A DNA stretch of 64,000 nucleotides from JADLCB01 sp964398315 (GCA_964398315.1 CAYNMV010000006.1:39957-103956), one strand, 5' to 3'. Positions 1 through 9,298 are shown, numbered from the stretch's first letter. Program-made: numbers and translations. The notes: generated by a model not told the origin, from the letters alone.

Positions 1-1
1 C

Positions 2-634
2 ATCACGCTCAACCCGATGCTCTTCCGGCTGCTGGCTCCCATCGAACATGTGCTGGAACGCCGCACGGGTCTTTGGCGGCTGCTCAACAGCCGGGCCAAA
101 CAGCGCGAAGTGCACATGAACGAGCAGGCCAGCCGGCTGCTGGAGCAATCGAACGAGCCGCTGGCGATCATCGTCGGCTATGGCCCGGTGGGGCAGGCGG
201 TTGATCAGATCCTGCGCGAGCGCGGCCTCCAGACCGTGGTGGTCGATCTGAACATGGATACGGTTGAGCAGCTCACCCGTGCCGGGCGGGCCGCCATGTA
301 TGGTGATGCCACCAACATCGAGGTGATGCACAAGGCCCTGGAACGGGCAACGCACCTGGTCATCACCCTGCCGCATGCCACCAACCGCAATCCGATCATC
401 GTGACGGCCAAGCTGGTCAATCCGGGGATGCGCATCTACGTGCGTGCCCGCCACCTGCGCGAGCGCGATGAACTGGAGATGGCGGGGGCCGATGCCGCCT
501 GCTACGAGGAAGCCGAGGCGGCGGTTGCCCTGGTGCGCCTGGTGATGGCTGACCAGGATGTCAGCGAGGAAAAGACCCGGCAGGCCATGGTGCATATCCG
601 CCAGCGCTTCGCCGAGCAGTCATCCTCCGGCTAA
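2..634 (+). CDS. Kef-type monovalent cation:proton antiporter, C-terminal part (partial)
   Basis: Only the last 210 codons are in the window; the frame is open to the left edge and reads ITLNPMLFRLL, which matches the last membrane segment of KefB/YbaL-type antiporters. After a short linker comes a TrkA-N (RCK) nucleotide-binding domain starting near base 166, with the Rossmann motif IIVGYGPVGQAV, an acidic VVDLN strand end and a YGDAT motif. Such domains bind NAD(H) or nucleotides and gate K+ or Na+ efflux at the inner membrane. The C-terminal 50 residues are charged and end at a TAA. The family is secure; the ion is not. No neighbour clarifies its role because the upstream part is missing. 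Confidence 0.85.
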   Translation: MTLNPMLFRLLAPIEHVLERRTGLWRLLNSRAKQREVHMNEQASRLLEQSNEPLAIIVGYGPVGQAVDQILRERGLQTVVVDLNMDTVEQLTRAGRAAMYGDATNIEVMHKALERATHLVITLPHATNRNPIIVTAKLVNPGMRIYVRARHLRERDELEMAGADAACYEEAEAAVALVRLVMADQDVSEEKTRQAMVHIRQRFAEQSSSG

Positions 635-798
635 GCCGCCCGGCCCGCCGTACCAAACAAGGCAGCCGCGCCAAAGCAGCCGCGCCAGCCGGATAGCCGC
701 TATAATACAGGCGACGCGTTCTCCCCGGGCCGGCCGAAGCGTGCCTGCGCTGCCGCCTGCCCAGGTTGAGTGGACCGGCGGACCAGGATCAATCGCAC

Positions 799-2100
799 AT
801 GATCACGTTTCCGTGTCATTGTGGAAAGTCACTGGAGGTGCCCGAGGAACTGGCGGGGGGGCTGATCCAGTGTCCCGACTGCGGCAAGCTCAACGATGTG
901 CCCACGCTGGATGACCTGTCCCACCTGGCGGATGATGGCACGCTGGAACTGGTCGATGAGGAGCCGGCCCCGCCGGACCCGGGCCAACTCGCCCGCTTTG
1001 TCCGCTATTACGGCCCCAAGCATGATGAGCGGGGCGAAGAGATCGACCTGCGCCCCACCCCCGAGGAGATCGCCCGCGCCGGCGCTGAGACTGCCGAGCA
1101 GGCCGTGCGCGTGGCCCCGCGCTACGATCCCGAAACCGGCCAGCTCATCCGCCCGCTGGAAGTGAAACAGGATCCGACCCAGGCCGCCGGGCCGATCCCC
1201 GTGGCCAAGGCGGCGCTGACCTATTCGACCGATCGCGTGATGCACCGGCTTTCGCCCGGACGGATCCTGCTTGAACTGCTCATGCCGGTCAATGCCCTGG
1301 TGATGACCTTTGTGTATGTGGCGCACGTCATGATCCAGGCGCTGGCTTCCATTGCTGCCGGGGTGATCCTGCCGGTGGCATTCCTGCTGATGTGCGCAGC
1401 CGTGCCGCTGATTGTTTTCATCCTCTCGCATTACGGCAATGTGGTGGAGGACATCGGTCCCGATGGCCGCGATGAGCTGCCCCGCCCGCTGCGCAACGTA
1501 AATCTGTGGGAGGACCTGTGGGCGCCGTTCGGGCGAATGGTGCTGGGGCTGGGGCTGGCGTTCGGGCCGGTGCTGGCGGTCTATCTCGGCCAGTGGGCGC
1601 CCGAGGGGATGCGCCTGCCGGCGATGTGGACCCTGGGCGTGGCGGGGATAATCGTGCTGCCGGCCCTGCTGATCACCACGCTGACATCTGGCACGATCCT
1701 GAACCTGCGGCCGGATCGCGTGCTGGGGGTGATGCGCGCTTGCCGCGGGGGATACATCGCCGCGGTGATCGGCAGCTTCCTGGCCTGTCCGCTCTACCTG
1801 TGGACTCTGTTCGGACTCTTCCTGGTTTCCGATGCCACCTACCGCGCCAACCCCTGGCTGCGCCACCTGGATCATCCGGCCATCACTTATTGCGGCATGT
1901 TGCTGGCGGTTTACTTCGGTCACTGGCTGTGCTGGCAGCTTGGTATGCTCTACCGGCGGCACCATGAGCAATTTCCCTGGGTGCTTCAGCGGCACATCCC
2001 CACCCCGCGCGACCGCCGCCCGCCCATGCCCGGCGCGGCGGCCACCCGCGATGCCCCGGCCGGCCCGGCCCAGCACTCTCTGCCGTCCCAGGGACCCTGA
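799..2100 (+). CDS. Zinc-ribbon multi-pass membrane protein, function unknown
   Basis: A 433-residue protein. The ATG at 799 is preferred to an upstream TTG because the protein then begins directly with a zinc-ribbon-like module, PCHCGKSLEVP...IQCPDCGKLNDVP, with four cysteines in two CxCG/CPxC knuckles. This N-terminal signature is common on planctomycete membrane and regulatory proteins. Residues 1-150 are soluble and acidic. Six or so hydrophobic segments follow from about residue 155 to 390, with a polar loop (GPDGRDELPRP) between the second and third. The C-terminus is Pro/Ala-rich. No enzyme motif is visible. It lies 235 bases ahead of the Ser/Thr kinase gene on the same strand, but a functional link is only a guess. 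Confidence 0.75.
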   Translation: MITFPCHCGKSLEVPEELAGGLIQCPDCGKLNDVPTLDDLSHLADDGTLELVDEEPAPPDPGQLARFVRYYGPKHDERGEEIDLRPTPEEIARAGAETAEQAVRVAPRYDPETGQLIRPLEVKQDPTQAAGPIPVAKAALTYSTDRVMHRLSPGRILLELLMPVNALVMTFVYVAHVMIQALASIAAGVILPVAFLLMCAAVPLIVFILSHYGNVVEDIGPDGRDELPRPLRNVNLWEDLWAPFGRMVLGLGLAFGPVLAVYLGQWAPEGMRLPAMWTLGVAGIIVLPALLITTLTSGTILNLRPDRVLGVMRACRGGYIAAVIGSFLACPLYLWTLFGLFLVSDATYRANPWLRHLDHPAITYCGMLLAVYFGHWLCWQLGMLYRRHHEQFPWVLQRHIPTPRDRRPPMPGAAATRDAPAGPAQHSLPSQGP

Positions 2101-2216
2101 TCAGGCATGCCAGTTCAATGGATATCGGGCCAGCGCAAGTGTGCCCAGCCGCCGAAGCGGGGCGGCGATTATGCCGATAAGCAGCTTGATGACCGGCGGT
2201 TACGCCAATTCGTCCG

Positions 2217-2245
2217 TTGACTTGCGGACAAGCGGACCATACGGT
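2217..2245 (+). promoter_or_regulatory. Possible sigma-70 promoter for the kinase gene
   Basis: TTGACT at 2217-2222 is followed after 17 bases by TACGGT at 2240-2245. The -35 is good and the -10 is poor, so this is a tentative call. It would give a leader of about 85 bases before the kinase start at 2336. Confidence 0.3.
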
Positions 2246-2335
2246 TGAATATGGGAATCTTGCCAACCGGCTCCCGCGCTGCGGGTTGGACCATTTTGCA
2301 TGGGCCGTTCCAGTCGTCCAACGAAGGTTTTGTCC

Positions 2336-3601
2336 ATGTCAGAAGCTGATACGAACGCTCTTGGACTATCCAATGTTGACACTGAGATCGGCCGGATCGT
2401 GGTCGATCTCGGACTGGCAACGCGCACCGAGGTCGAGTTCTGCCGTGAGCAGCAGAAGCAATCATCCGATCCCAACCAGCGCAGCCTCGCCGATCTGCTG
2501 ATCGAACACCAGTTCATCACCGTCAACCAGGCCAAGCGCATCCGCGGGCAGATCGAGGAACGCCGCAGCGGCCAGATCCCGGGCTATCAGCTCATCAGCA
2601 AGCTGGGCAAGGGAGCGATGGCGACCGTCTACAAGGCGCGCCAGAATTCGCTGGACCGCATCGTGGCCGTTAAGGTCCTGCCCAAGCGCATGAGCGAGAA
2701 CCCCGAGTTCGTCGATCGCTTCTACAAGGAAGGAAAGGCCGCCGCCCGGCTGTCTCACAACAACATCGTGCAGGCGATCGACGTCGGCAGCACGCCGGAT
2801 GGCTATCACTATTTTGTGATGGAGTATGTCGAAGGCAAGACGCTCTATGATGTGATGCAGCCGCCGCCGGTGGGCGAGGGGCGGAATTTCTCCGAGGCCG
2901 AAGCGCTGGACATCATGATCCAGATCACCGATGCGATGGTGCATGCCCACCAGCGCGGCCTGATCCATCGCGACATCAAGCCCAAGAATATCCTGCTGAT
3001 GCCCAACGGGGTGGCCAAGCTGACTGACCTGGGTCTGGCCCGCGCGATTGATGACAAGGAGGCCGCCGAGAGCGAGGCGGGCAAGGCCTACGGCACACCC
3101 TACTACATCAGCCCCGAGCAGATTCGCGGCGATGTGGATATCGACTACCGCGCGGATATTTACTCGCTGGGGGCGACCATGTACCACATGGTCACCGGCC
3201 GGCCCCCGTTCGAGGGCGATACGCCGTCGGCTGTCATGCACAAGCATCTCAAGCAGCCGCTGACCCCCGCCGACCACGTGAACACGGCCCTGTCGGCCGG
3301 CATCGGTGAAATCATCGATGTCTGCATGGCCAAGAAGCGGGATGAACGCTACGCCAGCACCTCCGACCTGCTGGAAGACCTGCGGGCCGTGCGCGATGGC
3401 CACCCCCCGATCCATGCCCGCCAGGCGGTCGATCTGGAAACCCTGGCCAAGGTCGAAGCCACCGGCAAAACGGTGGACATCCAGCCCGATCCGCGCCTGA
3501 ACGTCTGGTCCCAGCCCGCTTTCATCGGGATGGCCGTGGCCCTGGGGCTGTCGGTCCTGATTAACCTCGTGCTGCTGCTCGTGGCGCTGTCCCGCGGTTG
3601 A
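2336..3601 (+). CDS. Hanks-type Ser/Thr protein kinase, C-terminally membrane-anchored
   Basis: The protein has 421 residues from ATG 2336, preceded by GAAGG; an ATG at 2300 would add 12 residues. Residues 1-80 form a helical N-terminal module with the pattern LG.G..T..E/LADLLIE..FIT..QA, reminiscent of the N-terminal modules of secretion ATPases; its role is unknown. The kinase domain spans about 85-350 and has a Gly-rich loop (LGKGAMATVY), Lys113 in VAVKVL, HRDIKPKN with catalytic Asp213, DLG with Asp231, and a GTPYYISPEQ activation segment. All catalytic residues are present, so it should be active. One membrane helix near the extreme C-terminus (GMAVALGLSVLINLVLLLVAL) leaves almost no external domain, so any signal is probably sensed in the cytoplasm. 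Its targets are unknown. Confidence 0.92.
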   Translation: MSEADTNALGLSNVDTEIGRIVVDLGLATRTEVEFCREQQKQSSDPNQRSLADLLIEHQFITVNQAKRIRGQIEERRSGQIPGYQLISKLGKGAMATVYKARQNSLDRIVAVKVLPKRMSENPEFVDRFYKEGKAAARLSHNNIVQAIDVGSTPDGYHYFVMEYVEGKTLYDVMQPPPVGEGRNFSEAEALDIMIQITDAMVHAHQRGLIHRDIKPKNILLMPNGVAKLTDLGLARAIDDKEAAESEAGKAYGTPYYISPEQIRGDVDIDYRADIYSLGATMYHMVTGRPPFEGDTPSAVMHKHLKQPLTPADHVNTALSAGIGEIIDVCMAKKRDERYASTSDLLEDLRAVRDGHPPIHARQAVDLETLAKVEATGKTVDIQPDPRLNVWSQPAFIGMAVALGLSVLINLVLLLVALSRG

Positions 3602-3671
3602 GTTTTCGCTTGCGGCGGACTTGTCACTTCGATGCGATCCCGGCCAACAGCCTGCAATGGGAGGGTGATCC

Positions 3672-4517
3672 ATGCCGGACCTCGCGTGGCTGTTGCTGCT
3701 GATCCCGATTGGGTTCTTCGTGCTCCTGTTCTGCGTGGCGCGCTTCGAGCGGCGCAGGACGTGGCCGTTTCTTCCGGCAGACAGCGGACATGCGGGCACA
3801 ACTGACTCGCGGGCCGGCCGCCACCTGCCCGTCGCGGCGCAGGCGTCCGACTATGTGCTGGCCATGGGAGGCGAGGCAGAAGCGGCGGGCTTCGCGCATT
3901 GCGGCTTCCTGGTGCACGAGAAAGCGCCGCGAATCCAGATTATCGCTGGTGTTTGGCTGTCGGCGGATCGCCGCATCCTGCTGATAAGCGGCTCGGGGAC
4001 GGTGCTCAGCGCTCAGCAGTACCAGAGCATACTCTACACGCCGCTGGCCGATGGCCGCTACCTGGTGACGACCGACAACAACGATGAGGGCGATCAGTCC
4101 GGGCTCTGCCTGACCCGGCGGCTGCTCAACGTGCCGTTGGCGCAACTGCTGCGGTACCATTTGAAACGAATGGACGGGGCACTGGTCGCCAGCCATGGCC
4201 TGCCAGCCGGCGATGGCATAGGGGCCCTGCGCACAATCTATCGCCAGCGCACCCAGCGCATCATCGAGCGCGGCCGGGGATACTATCTTGATCCTCACCA
4301 CGAAGAGTGGCGCTATACAACCCGCGGCGCTCTCGGCTGCTGCCTCGATTTCTTCCCGCAATTCGCCAATGCCCTGTTCGTTCAGCCCTGGCGCGTCTTC
4401 CGCCGGCCGATCGCCTCCACCGCCCTGCGCCCGCTGCGGTTGGCCGCCCAGGGTGCGTCCATTTCAACTTCCGCCAGCGCTTCGCCCTCGCATGACACAG
4501 GATGCGAACCGCAGTGA
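3672..4517 (+). CDS. Hypothetical protein with N-terminal membrane anchor
   Basis: A 281-residue protein from an ATG with a good upstream GGGAGGG site. Residues 4-24 (LAWLLLLIPIGFFVLLFCVA) form a single membrane anchor followed by basic residues, so the rest is probably cytoplasmic. The body shows no motif I recognise; a beta-rich middle part (ILLISGSGTVL...YTPLADGRYLVTTDNN) is followed by a segment rich in Leu and Arg and a Ser-rich tail. It starts 70 bases after the kinase gene and could be co-transcribed with it. I do not assign a function. Confidence 0.65.
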   Translation: MPDLAWLLLLIPIGFFVLLFCVARFERRRTWPFLPADSGHAGTTDSRAGRHLPVAAQASDYVLAMGGEAEAAGFAHCGFLVHEKAPRIQIIAGVWLSADRRILLISGSGTVLSAQQYQSILYTPLADGRYLVTTDNNDEGDQSGLCLTRRLLNVPLAQLLRYHLKRMDGALVASHGLPAGDGIGALRTIYRQRTQRIIERGRGYYLDPHHEEWRYTTRGALGCCLDFFPQFANALFVQPWRVFRRPIASTALRPLRLAAQGASISTSASASPSHDTGCEPQ

Positions 4518-4720
4518 GCCATGGTGATGTGTCCCGCACACAATGCGGCGGAATGGTTCTCGATTGGGCTCAGGATGAAGACCCTGGTGTTCCAGAAGCA
4601 CCCGCGCCATTTGGCGCACTGGCATTTGTCATGGGTGTCAGCCCTGGCGCGGCGCCTTGGCAGACGATGGGCACGCCGTGGCGTTTTTACACCTGCGGCG
4701 GGGCGGTTCGGTGAATCGCC

Positions 4721-5440
4721 TCAGCACCACCTGACCTGCAACACGCCAGGACAGCGAACCAGGTCGTCGATAATGCTGCGCGACAGCGCGAAAATATCGC
4801 CCCGCTTGTATTTGATGCCCAGGGTGATGGTCCGGCGGCTCTGTTGCAGGTCGTAGTCGAGATCCATCTTCTTGATCACCACCCCGCGCGATTCGAGGTG
4901 GGTGCGGATCTCGTCGATGGCCGCGCCGTCGAGGGAGAGGACCAGCGTGACCGAGCCATACCAGTCGCGGGGAAGGTGATTCTCAGCCCGGGAGAGGATC
5001 AGGAGGATGACCACGGCCAGCCCCAGCCCGCACAACCCCAGGCCAAGCAGGCCGCTGCCGAAAGCCAGCCCCAGGACGGTAACGAACCAGAGTGCGGCCG
5101 CGGTGGTGACACCGCGCACCATGTTCCCCTCACGGATGATGGCGCCGCCGCCAAGGAACCCCATCCCGGTGAGAATACCCGCGGCCAGACGGGCCGGATC
5201 GGGGCGCCAGGAGATGCCCGGGCCGGTACTGGCAACGAACAGGGCATGCGACACCAGCATGGCAACGGCGGCCGACACGCAGACCAGCATCGTCGTGCGC
5301 AGCCCCGCCGCCCGCCCGTGGCTCTCACGCTCCAAGCCCACGATCGCCCCGGCCATGGCCGCAAGGCCAAGCCTCAACAGGACCACCTCCCACGGCAGCG
5401 CATGCTCCAGCATCCCAAGCCCCTCGACCATGCCATCCAT
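4721..5440 (-). CDS. MgtC/SapB family membrane protein
   Basis: A 239-residue protein. The N-terminal two thirds is the MgtC membrane domain: LLRLGLAAMAGAIVGLERE, then GLRTTMLVCVSAAVAML, RLAAGILTGMGFLGGGAII and GVTTAAALWFVTVLGLAFG, all signature stretches of the family. A cytoplasmic C-terminal ACT-like domain of about 80 residues follows. Characterised MgtC proteins modulate F-type ATPase or Mg2+ homeostasis in pathogens; in free-living bacteria the role is not settled. A second in-frame ATG lies at codon 4. The gene converges on the upstream hypothetical gene with a 203-base gap in which I see no gene. Confidence 0.9.
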   Translation of the reverse strand: MDGMVEGLGMLEHALPWEVVLLRLGLAAMAGAIVGLERESHGRAAGLRTTMLVCVSAAVAMLVSHALFVASTGPGISWRPDPARLAAGILTGMGFLGGGAIIREGNMVRGVTTAAALWFVTVLGLAFGSGLLGLGLCGLGLAVVILLILSRAENHLPRDWYGSVTLVLSLDGAAIDEIRTHLESRGVVIKKMDLDYDLQQSRRTITLGIKYKRGDIFALSRSIIDDLVRCPGVLQVRWC

Positions 5441-5700
5441 CCCGGCCCACCGCGCAGGCCTGGGGCAGATTATCCTCGATCGATCGGCCGGATGCCAAGA
5501 TAAACCGCCGTCCTGCCGCCCGGCTGCCTAATGGCATCCGCGTGGTCCTGATGCGCGCCGGCGGGCGCTGGGGCTGCCGGGGTTGACAAATTTCACCAAT
5601 TCGCCGATTCCGAGTCCTAAGATTCCCGGTCAGGCCTGCCGCCCGTGTGCGGTCGAGCCTGCCGAATTGTCCCGCACCTTCGGCATCAGCCACAGGAGAG

Positions 5701-6300
5701 ATGATGAGTGCTACGGAAGGATTTGATGCGCAAACCGATCACCTGTCCGCGATCGGCAGGCGGCTGCTGAAGTTTAACCGCGAGCAGGCCTACCGCCGGC
5801 TGGTTGTGGAGGGTCCCGGCGATGCCGATGCCCGCGAGATTCTCGAAAGTCTGCGTCCGGCTGACCTGCTCAGCGCGGCGATCGAGGATGCGGATTCCGC
5901 CGCCGGCGTGCTGGCGGGGCTGTGGCTGTGGCATGACTGGCTGGATGAATCACACCGCATCTGCCAGGCCATTGAGACCCCCAGCGGCAGTTTCTGGCAT
6001 GCGATCATGCACCGGCGGGAGGGGGATTTTTCCAACAGCCAGTACTGGTATCGCCGTGTTGGGCAGCATCCGGTCTATCCGTCTATCGCTGCCCATGCCG
6101 CGACGCTGCTCAACCCGCTGCCGATGGACAAGCAGTGGGTTCGCCTGATCAACGGTGGCTGGCAACCGGAGTACTTTGTCGATCTGGTGCAATCCGCCAG
6201 TGCCGACCCCGATGACCCCCGCACGCCGGTACTGGTCAACCTTCAGCAGCTTGAGTGGCGCATGCTCTTCGATCATTGCGTGCGCGAGTCGGTGGGGTGA
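5701..6300 (+). CDS. Conserved hypothetical protein (FWHAIMHRREGD family)
   Basis: A 199-residue soluble protein. The ATG at 5701 is chosen because ACAGGAGAG lies just upstream. It contains the motif FWHAIMHRREGDFSNSQYW, followed by RRVGQHPVY; I recall this pattern from uncharacterised bacterial proteins of about this size, but no function is known to me. The conserved His, Arg and Trp residues suggest a ligand-binding or catalytic pocket. A TTGACA lies at 5583-5588 but without a convincing -10. Confidence 0.7.
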   Translation: MMSATEGFDAQTDHLSAIGRRLLKFNREQAYRRLVVEGPGDADAREILESLRPADLLSAAIEDADSAAGVLAGLWLWHDWLDESHRICQAIETPSGSFWHAIMHRREGDFSNSQYWYRRVGQHPVYPSIAAHAATLLNPLPMDKQWVRLINGGWQPEYFVDLVQSASADPDDPRTPVLVNLQQLEWRMLFDHCVRESVG

Positions 6301-6432
6301 GGGAGCGAACCGGGGAAGCGGCAGCGGGTGTGTGCGGCGGGCGGTTGCCGGAAGTTGCTGCGTCGCAGTCATCACGCCTGCCCTGACTTGAATTCGCGTG
6401 CGGTTCGACCAAGCTACAGCCCCTTAATCGAA

Positions 6433-6852
6433 ATGGCAGCCATGAAACGCTTTAAGATCGAGCTATCCACCGAAGGCAACACCGACATCGTGAACCTGAC
6501 GGCCCACATCGCTGAGCAGGTCCGTGAGGTGCAGGGGGAAGGGGTGGTCCACCTGTTCGCCATCGGCTCAACCGCCGCCCTGACCACGCTGGAATATGAG
6601 CCGGGCCTCGTCAAACATGACCTGAAAGCCGCATTGCAGAAGCTGGTGCCTGATGATGCGCCTTACGAGCATGAGGCCACCTGGAATGATGACAACGGCC
6701 ACTCCCACATTCGCGCTGCCCTGATCGGGCCGAGCCTGACCATTCCCTTTGCCAACGGCCGCCTGCTGATCGGCGAATACCAGCAGCCGGTGTTCATCGA
6801 CTGCGATACCCGCCCGCGCCGCCGGGTCATCATCGGGACCATTCTGGTGTGA
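6433..6852 (+). CDS. YjbQ/UPF0047 family protein
   Basis: A 139-residue protein. Starts at 6433 or 6442 both fit (MAAMKRF); neither has a strong ribosome site. The sequence carries family motifs: VVHLFAIGSTAALTTLEYEPGL, then YEHEATWNDDNGHSHIRAALIGPSLTIPF and RPRRRVIIGTI. Members are compact trimers with a His/Asp-lined site; the E. coli protein has weak thiamine-phosphate synthase activity, but the true role is uncertain. No thiamine gene is nearby. The frame is open further upstream but that part does not resemble the family. Confidence 0.9.
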   Translation: MAAMKRFKIELSTEGNTDIVNLTAHIAEQVREVQGEGVVHLFAIGSTAALTTLEYEPGLVKHDLKAALQKLVPDDAPYEHEATWNDDNGHSHIRAALIGPSLTIPFANGRLLIGEYQQPVFIDCDTRPRRRVIIGTILV

Positions 6853-6924
6853 TGTCCTAAGGAAATCCGCGCAAAGCCGGCCACCGTCAACACGATGCGG
6901 GTTCGTTTTGCCTGGGTGACAGGA

Positions 6925-7686
6925 TCATGCCCAGCGGAAAAAGCGCTTGGCGCTCGTGGTAGTGGCGGCATCGAAGTCGGCCAGCGTCATCCCGCGCTCG
7001 CGCGCAACGACCGCGGCCGTGTGCATGACGAACGCCGGCTCGTTGGTCTTCTGCTTGCGCACCGGCTCGGGGCTGAGGTAGGGGGCATCCGTTTCCACCA
7101 GGATCTGATCCAGCGGCAACTGTGCGGCAATGGCGCGCAGGGCGTCGTTTTTCCTGAATGTCACCGGCCCGGTAAAGCCGATCAGGTAGCCCCGGTCAGC
7201 GATGCGCTTCGCCTCATCGGCTGTGCCGGTGAAGCAGTGAAAGACCGCCGGCACCTGCTCGAAGGCCGACAGGATCGCCAGCGTATCATCCACTGCCTCG
7301 CGGCAGTGGATCACAACCGGGCGGCCGAGATCGGCGGCGATGGCGAGCTGCGCCTCAAACAGCTCGCGCTGTAAGGTGCGCGCGGTGCGGTCATGGTGGT
7401 AATCCAGGCCCATCTCCCCCAACGCCACGACCGCCGGGTCCTGCTGGATGCCCCTGAGCAGGTGGACCCGCTCACGGTCCTCGGGTGTGACAGCATTCGG
7501 GTGGATTCCCACCGCGCAGCGCAGGTTATCCCGCCCTGCGCACAGGCGGACCGCCGCCTGGTCATCCTCGATGTTCGTGCCGATCGTGATCATGCGCTCC
7601 ACCCCCGCCGCCCGGGCGCGGGCCAATACCTGCTCAAGCTGTGCAAACAGGCGCGGATCGGTGAGATGGCAGTGGGTGTCGATCAT
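6925..7686 (-). CDS. tatD: TatD family metal-dependent deoxyribonuclease
   Basis: A 253-residue TIM-barrel amidohydrolase-type nuclease of normal family length. The metal ligands are all visible: THCHL at the N-terminus, EMGLDYH, VIHCREA, FHCFTG and ETDAPYL. TatD proteins are cytoplasmic 3'-5' exonucleases linked to DNA damage tolerance, despite the name that refers to Tat secretion. It is followed on the same strand by yraN-like and HAD genes, with gaps of more than 100 bases, so an operon is not evident. Confidence 0.95.
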   Translation of the reverse strand: MIDTHCHLTDPRLFAQLEQVLARARAAGVERMITIGTNIEDDQAAVRLCAGRDNLRCAVGIHPNAVTPEDRERVHLLRGIQQDPAVVALGEMGLDYHHDRTARTLQRELFEAQLAIAADLGRPVVIHCREAVDDTLAILSAFEQVPAVFHCFTGTADEAKRIADRGYLIGFTGPVTFRKNDALRAIAAQLPLDQILVETDAPYLSPEPVRKQKTNEPAFVMHTAAVVARERGMTLADFDAATTTSAKRFFRWA

Positions 7687-7791
7687 GGGGAAGAAGAGGT
7701 TGGTCGTTGATCGCCGGTGGCTGCTGGCCGGCGGTTGATGCCTCTGCCGGCTGACTGTCCGCTGCCAGCAGGCAACCGCCAGCGCTGCCCA

Positions 7792-8190
7792 TTAGAACGT
7801 CGCCTCAAAGGCACTTTGCGTGTGCCGGACGATCGGCTCACAGCGCGGGGGCCAGATGACGGCGATCACATCGAAACGGGCCGCGGGTCGCGGGCCACCG
7901 AAGCGGCTCAGGTAGAACTTGGCGGCCTTGGTAATCTGATGGCGCTTTTCCTGGTTGACCTGGTCTTCCGGGCGCGGCTCATCGTCTGTGCGCGTCTTGA
8001 CCTCGCAGAAAACCAGCGTCTTGCCGTCGCGCGCGATGATGTCTACCTCGCCGACGGGCGTGCGGAAATTGCGGCAGATGATTTTATACCCCAGCCGCTG
8101 CAGATAGCGCGCGGCCACGTTTTCCCCACGCTCGCCCAGCGGGTCCTTGCCCCGGTTGGATTGGAAGATCGACTTTAACCACGCGATCAT
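7792..8190 (-). CDS. yraN: YraN/UPF0102 family endonuclease-like protein
   Basis: A 132-residue protein starting at MIAWLKS (ATG at 8190). It has the family core GERGENVAARYLQRLGYKI, GEVDIIARDGKTLVFCEVKTR and FDVIAV. The GEVD...E.K pattern is the restriction-endonuclease-like (PD-(D/E)xK) active site. UPF0102 genes often lie near rnhB or the methylase rsmI; here the neighbours are tatD and a HAD hydrolase. Role in DNA processing is inferred from fold only. Confidence 0.92.
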   Translation of the reverse strand: MIAWLKSIFQSNRGKDPLGERGENVAARYLQRLGYKIICRNFRTPVGEVDIIARDGKTLVFCEVKTRTDDEPRPEDQVNQEKRHQITKAAKFYLSRFGGPRPAARFDVIAVIWPPRCEPIVRHTQSAFEATF

Positions 8191-8342
8191 GCCGCCAATA
8201 TCGCTTGAGACCGCCGGCAATGCAAAATGTGGGTGGGCGGAATGTCTTTCCACGTGACCGTGGCCCGCATCTCGCCGCACGGGCTGGCTACGCCATGCGG
8301 AGCGCCGGCGGCATGTGGCTGGCCGTGCAGCGCGCGATGGCA

Positions 8343-9044
8343 TCAGTCCAGTGTGATACGAAGTTGCGGGATCTGCTTGAGCACCTCGGCCGGGTCCAGT
8401 GATCCCACCCGCCAGTCGGCCATCATCATCTTCTCGGGCGGATGGGTGGTGCAGACGGCCAGCGTGCGGAATCCGGCCTCGCTCACGCGCTGGATGACGC
8501 TGGATGAGTCTTCGATGACCAGGCAATCCGCCGGCGACAGCGTCTGCCCGGTGGACTCGGCGATGCGCTGCATGGTCAGGCGGTAACCGCTCGGGTCGGG
8601 TTTGCCCACGCTGACATCCTCGGCCGCGGTAATGATGCCAAAGCAGTCGCGCAGCCCGATCCCTTCGAGACTGGATTCGATCTCCTGGCGCAGGGCGGCC
8701 GAGCAGATCCCCAGGGGATAGTGCCGCCGCACGCCGCGTACAAATGCTTCCACACCCGGCAGCGCACTGACCCGCCTTGCATGGATGAACTGGCGCATGC
8801 GCTCACTCTTGTCGGCCAGAATGCGCTCGGACTGGCCCGGCGCCAGGGTACGCCCGCGCAGTTCAAACAGCCGGCCGACGGAGTCCTTGTCATCCAGGCC
8901 GATCAGATGGTGGTAATACTCGTGTTCCGCCAGATCGATCCCTTCCCGGGCCAATGCCTCCTGGAAGGCGCGGAAGTGGAGTGGTTCACTGTTGACGATG
9001 ACACCGTCAAAGTCGAACAGCACCGCTCGTGGCCACTGTCTCAT
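8343..9044 (-). CDS. HAD-superfamily hydrolase, beta-phosphoglucomutase-like
   Basis: A 233-residue protein starting at MRQWPRAV. HAD motif I is FDFDGVIVNSE (nucleophile Asp and general acid Asp), motif II is GICSAALR, motif III is the Lys in SVGKPDPSGY, and motif IV is VIEDSSSVI. A helical cap sits between motifs I and II, as in phosphoglucomutase/phosphoglycolate phosphatase types. A hydrolytic or mutase activity on a small sugar phosphate is likely; the substrate cannot be told. Confidence 0.9.
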   Translation of the reverse strand: MRQWPRAVLFDFDGVIVNSEPLHFRAFQEALAREGIDLAEHEYYHHLIGLDDKDSVGRLFELRGRTLAPGQSERILADKSERMRQFIHARRVSALPGVEAFVRGVRRHYPLGICSAALRQEIESSLEGIGLRDCFGIITAAEDVSVGKPDPSGYRLTMQRIAESTGQTLSPADCLVIEDSSSVIQRVSEAGFRTLAVCTTHPPEKMMMADWRVGSLDPAEVLKQIPQLRITLD

Positions 9045-9080
9045 GGCCGGCAACCTAGCGGTGATCAACTGAGGAAGCAA

Positions 9081-9119
9081 GGAGCGAGCCGGTCCGCAGA
9101 GGCCGGGCCGGCTCGCTCC
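9081..9119 (-). terminator. Hairpin terminator after the tandem lipoprotein genes
   Basis: A perfect 12-bp stem (GGAGCGAGCCGG at 9081-9092 with CCGGCTCGCTCC at 9108-9119) closes a 15-base loop, 12 bases past the stop of the 9132-9245 gene. On the minus strand it is followed by TTGCTTCC, a poor but T-containing tract. Confidence 0.6.
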
Positions 9120-9131
9120 CGCCGGAGGCAA

Positions 9132-9245
9132 TCAGCGGGGGGCCAGGATGCTGCTGTTATGGGTGCCGATTTCACCTTCAGCACGGCAGCCCACCAGGGC
9201 AGTGGCAAACAGACCAAGCGCAATCAATGTCATCACAATTCGCAT
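9132..9245 (-). CDS. 37-residue lipoprotein, second of a tandem pair
   Basis: A tiny secreted lipoprotein: basic N-terminus (MRIVM), hydrophobic core (TLIALGLFATA) and a textbook lipobox LVGC, leaving a mature peptide of only 18 residues beginning CRAEGEI. The ATG is preceded by AGGAGATCGTT, a good ribosome site. The preceding gene at 9299-9412 is a clear paralogue (shared TAL/IAL-GLFATALVGCR-EGEI pattern). Resemblance to entericidin-like mini-lipoproteins is only in general design. Function unknown. Confidence 0.75.
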   Translation of the reverse strand: MRIVMTLIALGLFATALVGCRAEGEIGTHNSSILAPR

Positions 9246-9298
9246 AACGATCTCCTGTGGGAAGTTAAACACGGATCCGGGATGGCTGTCCGGGATGG

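Noticed and set aside
829..2076. Long minus-strand open frame opposite the zinc-ribbon membrane protein
   Set aside because: His/Gln/Arg-rich reading typical of the antisense of a GC-rich gene; no motif or ribosome site.
2462..3799. Long minus-strand open frame opposite the kinase gene
   Set aside because: It is the antisense of a gene with complete kinase motifs.
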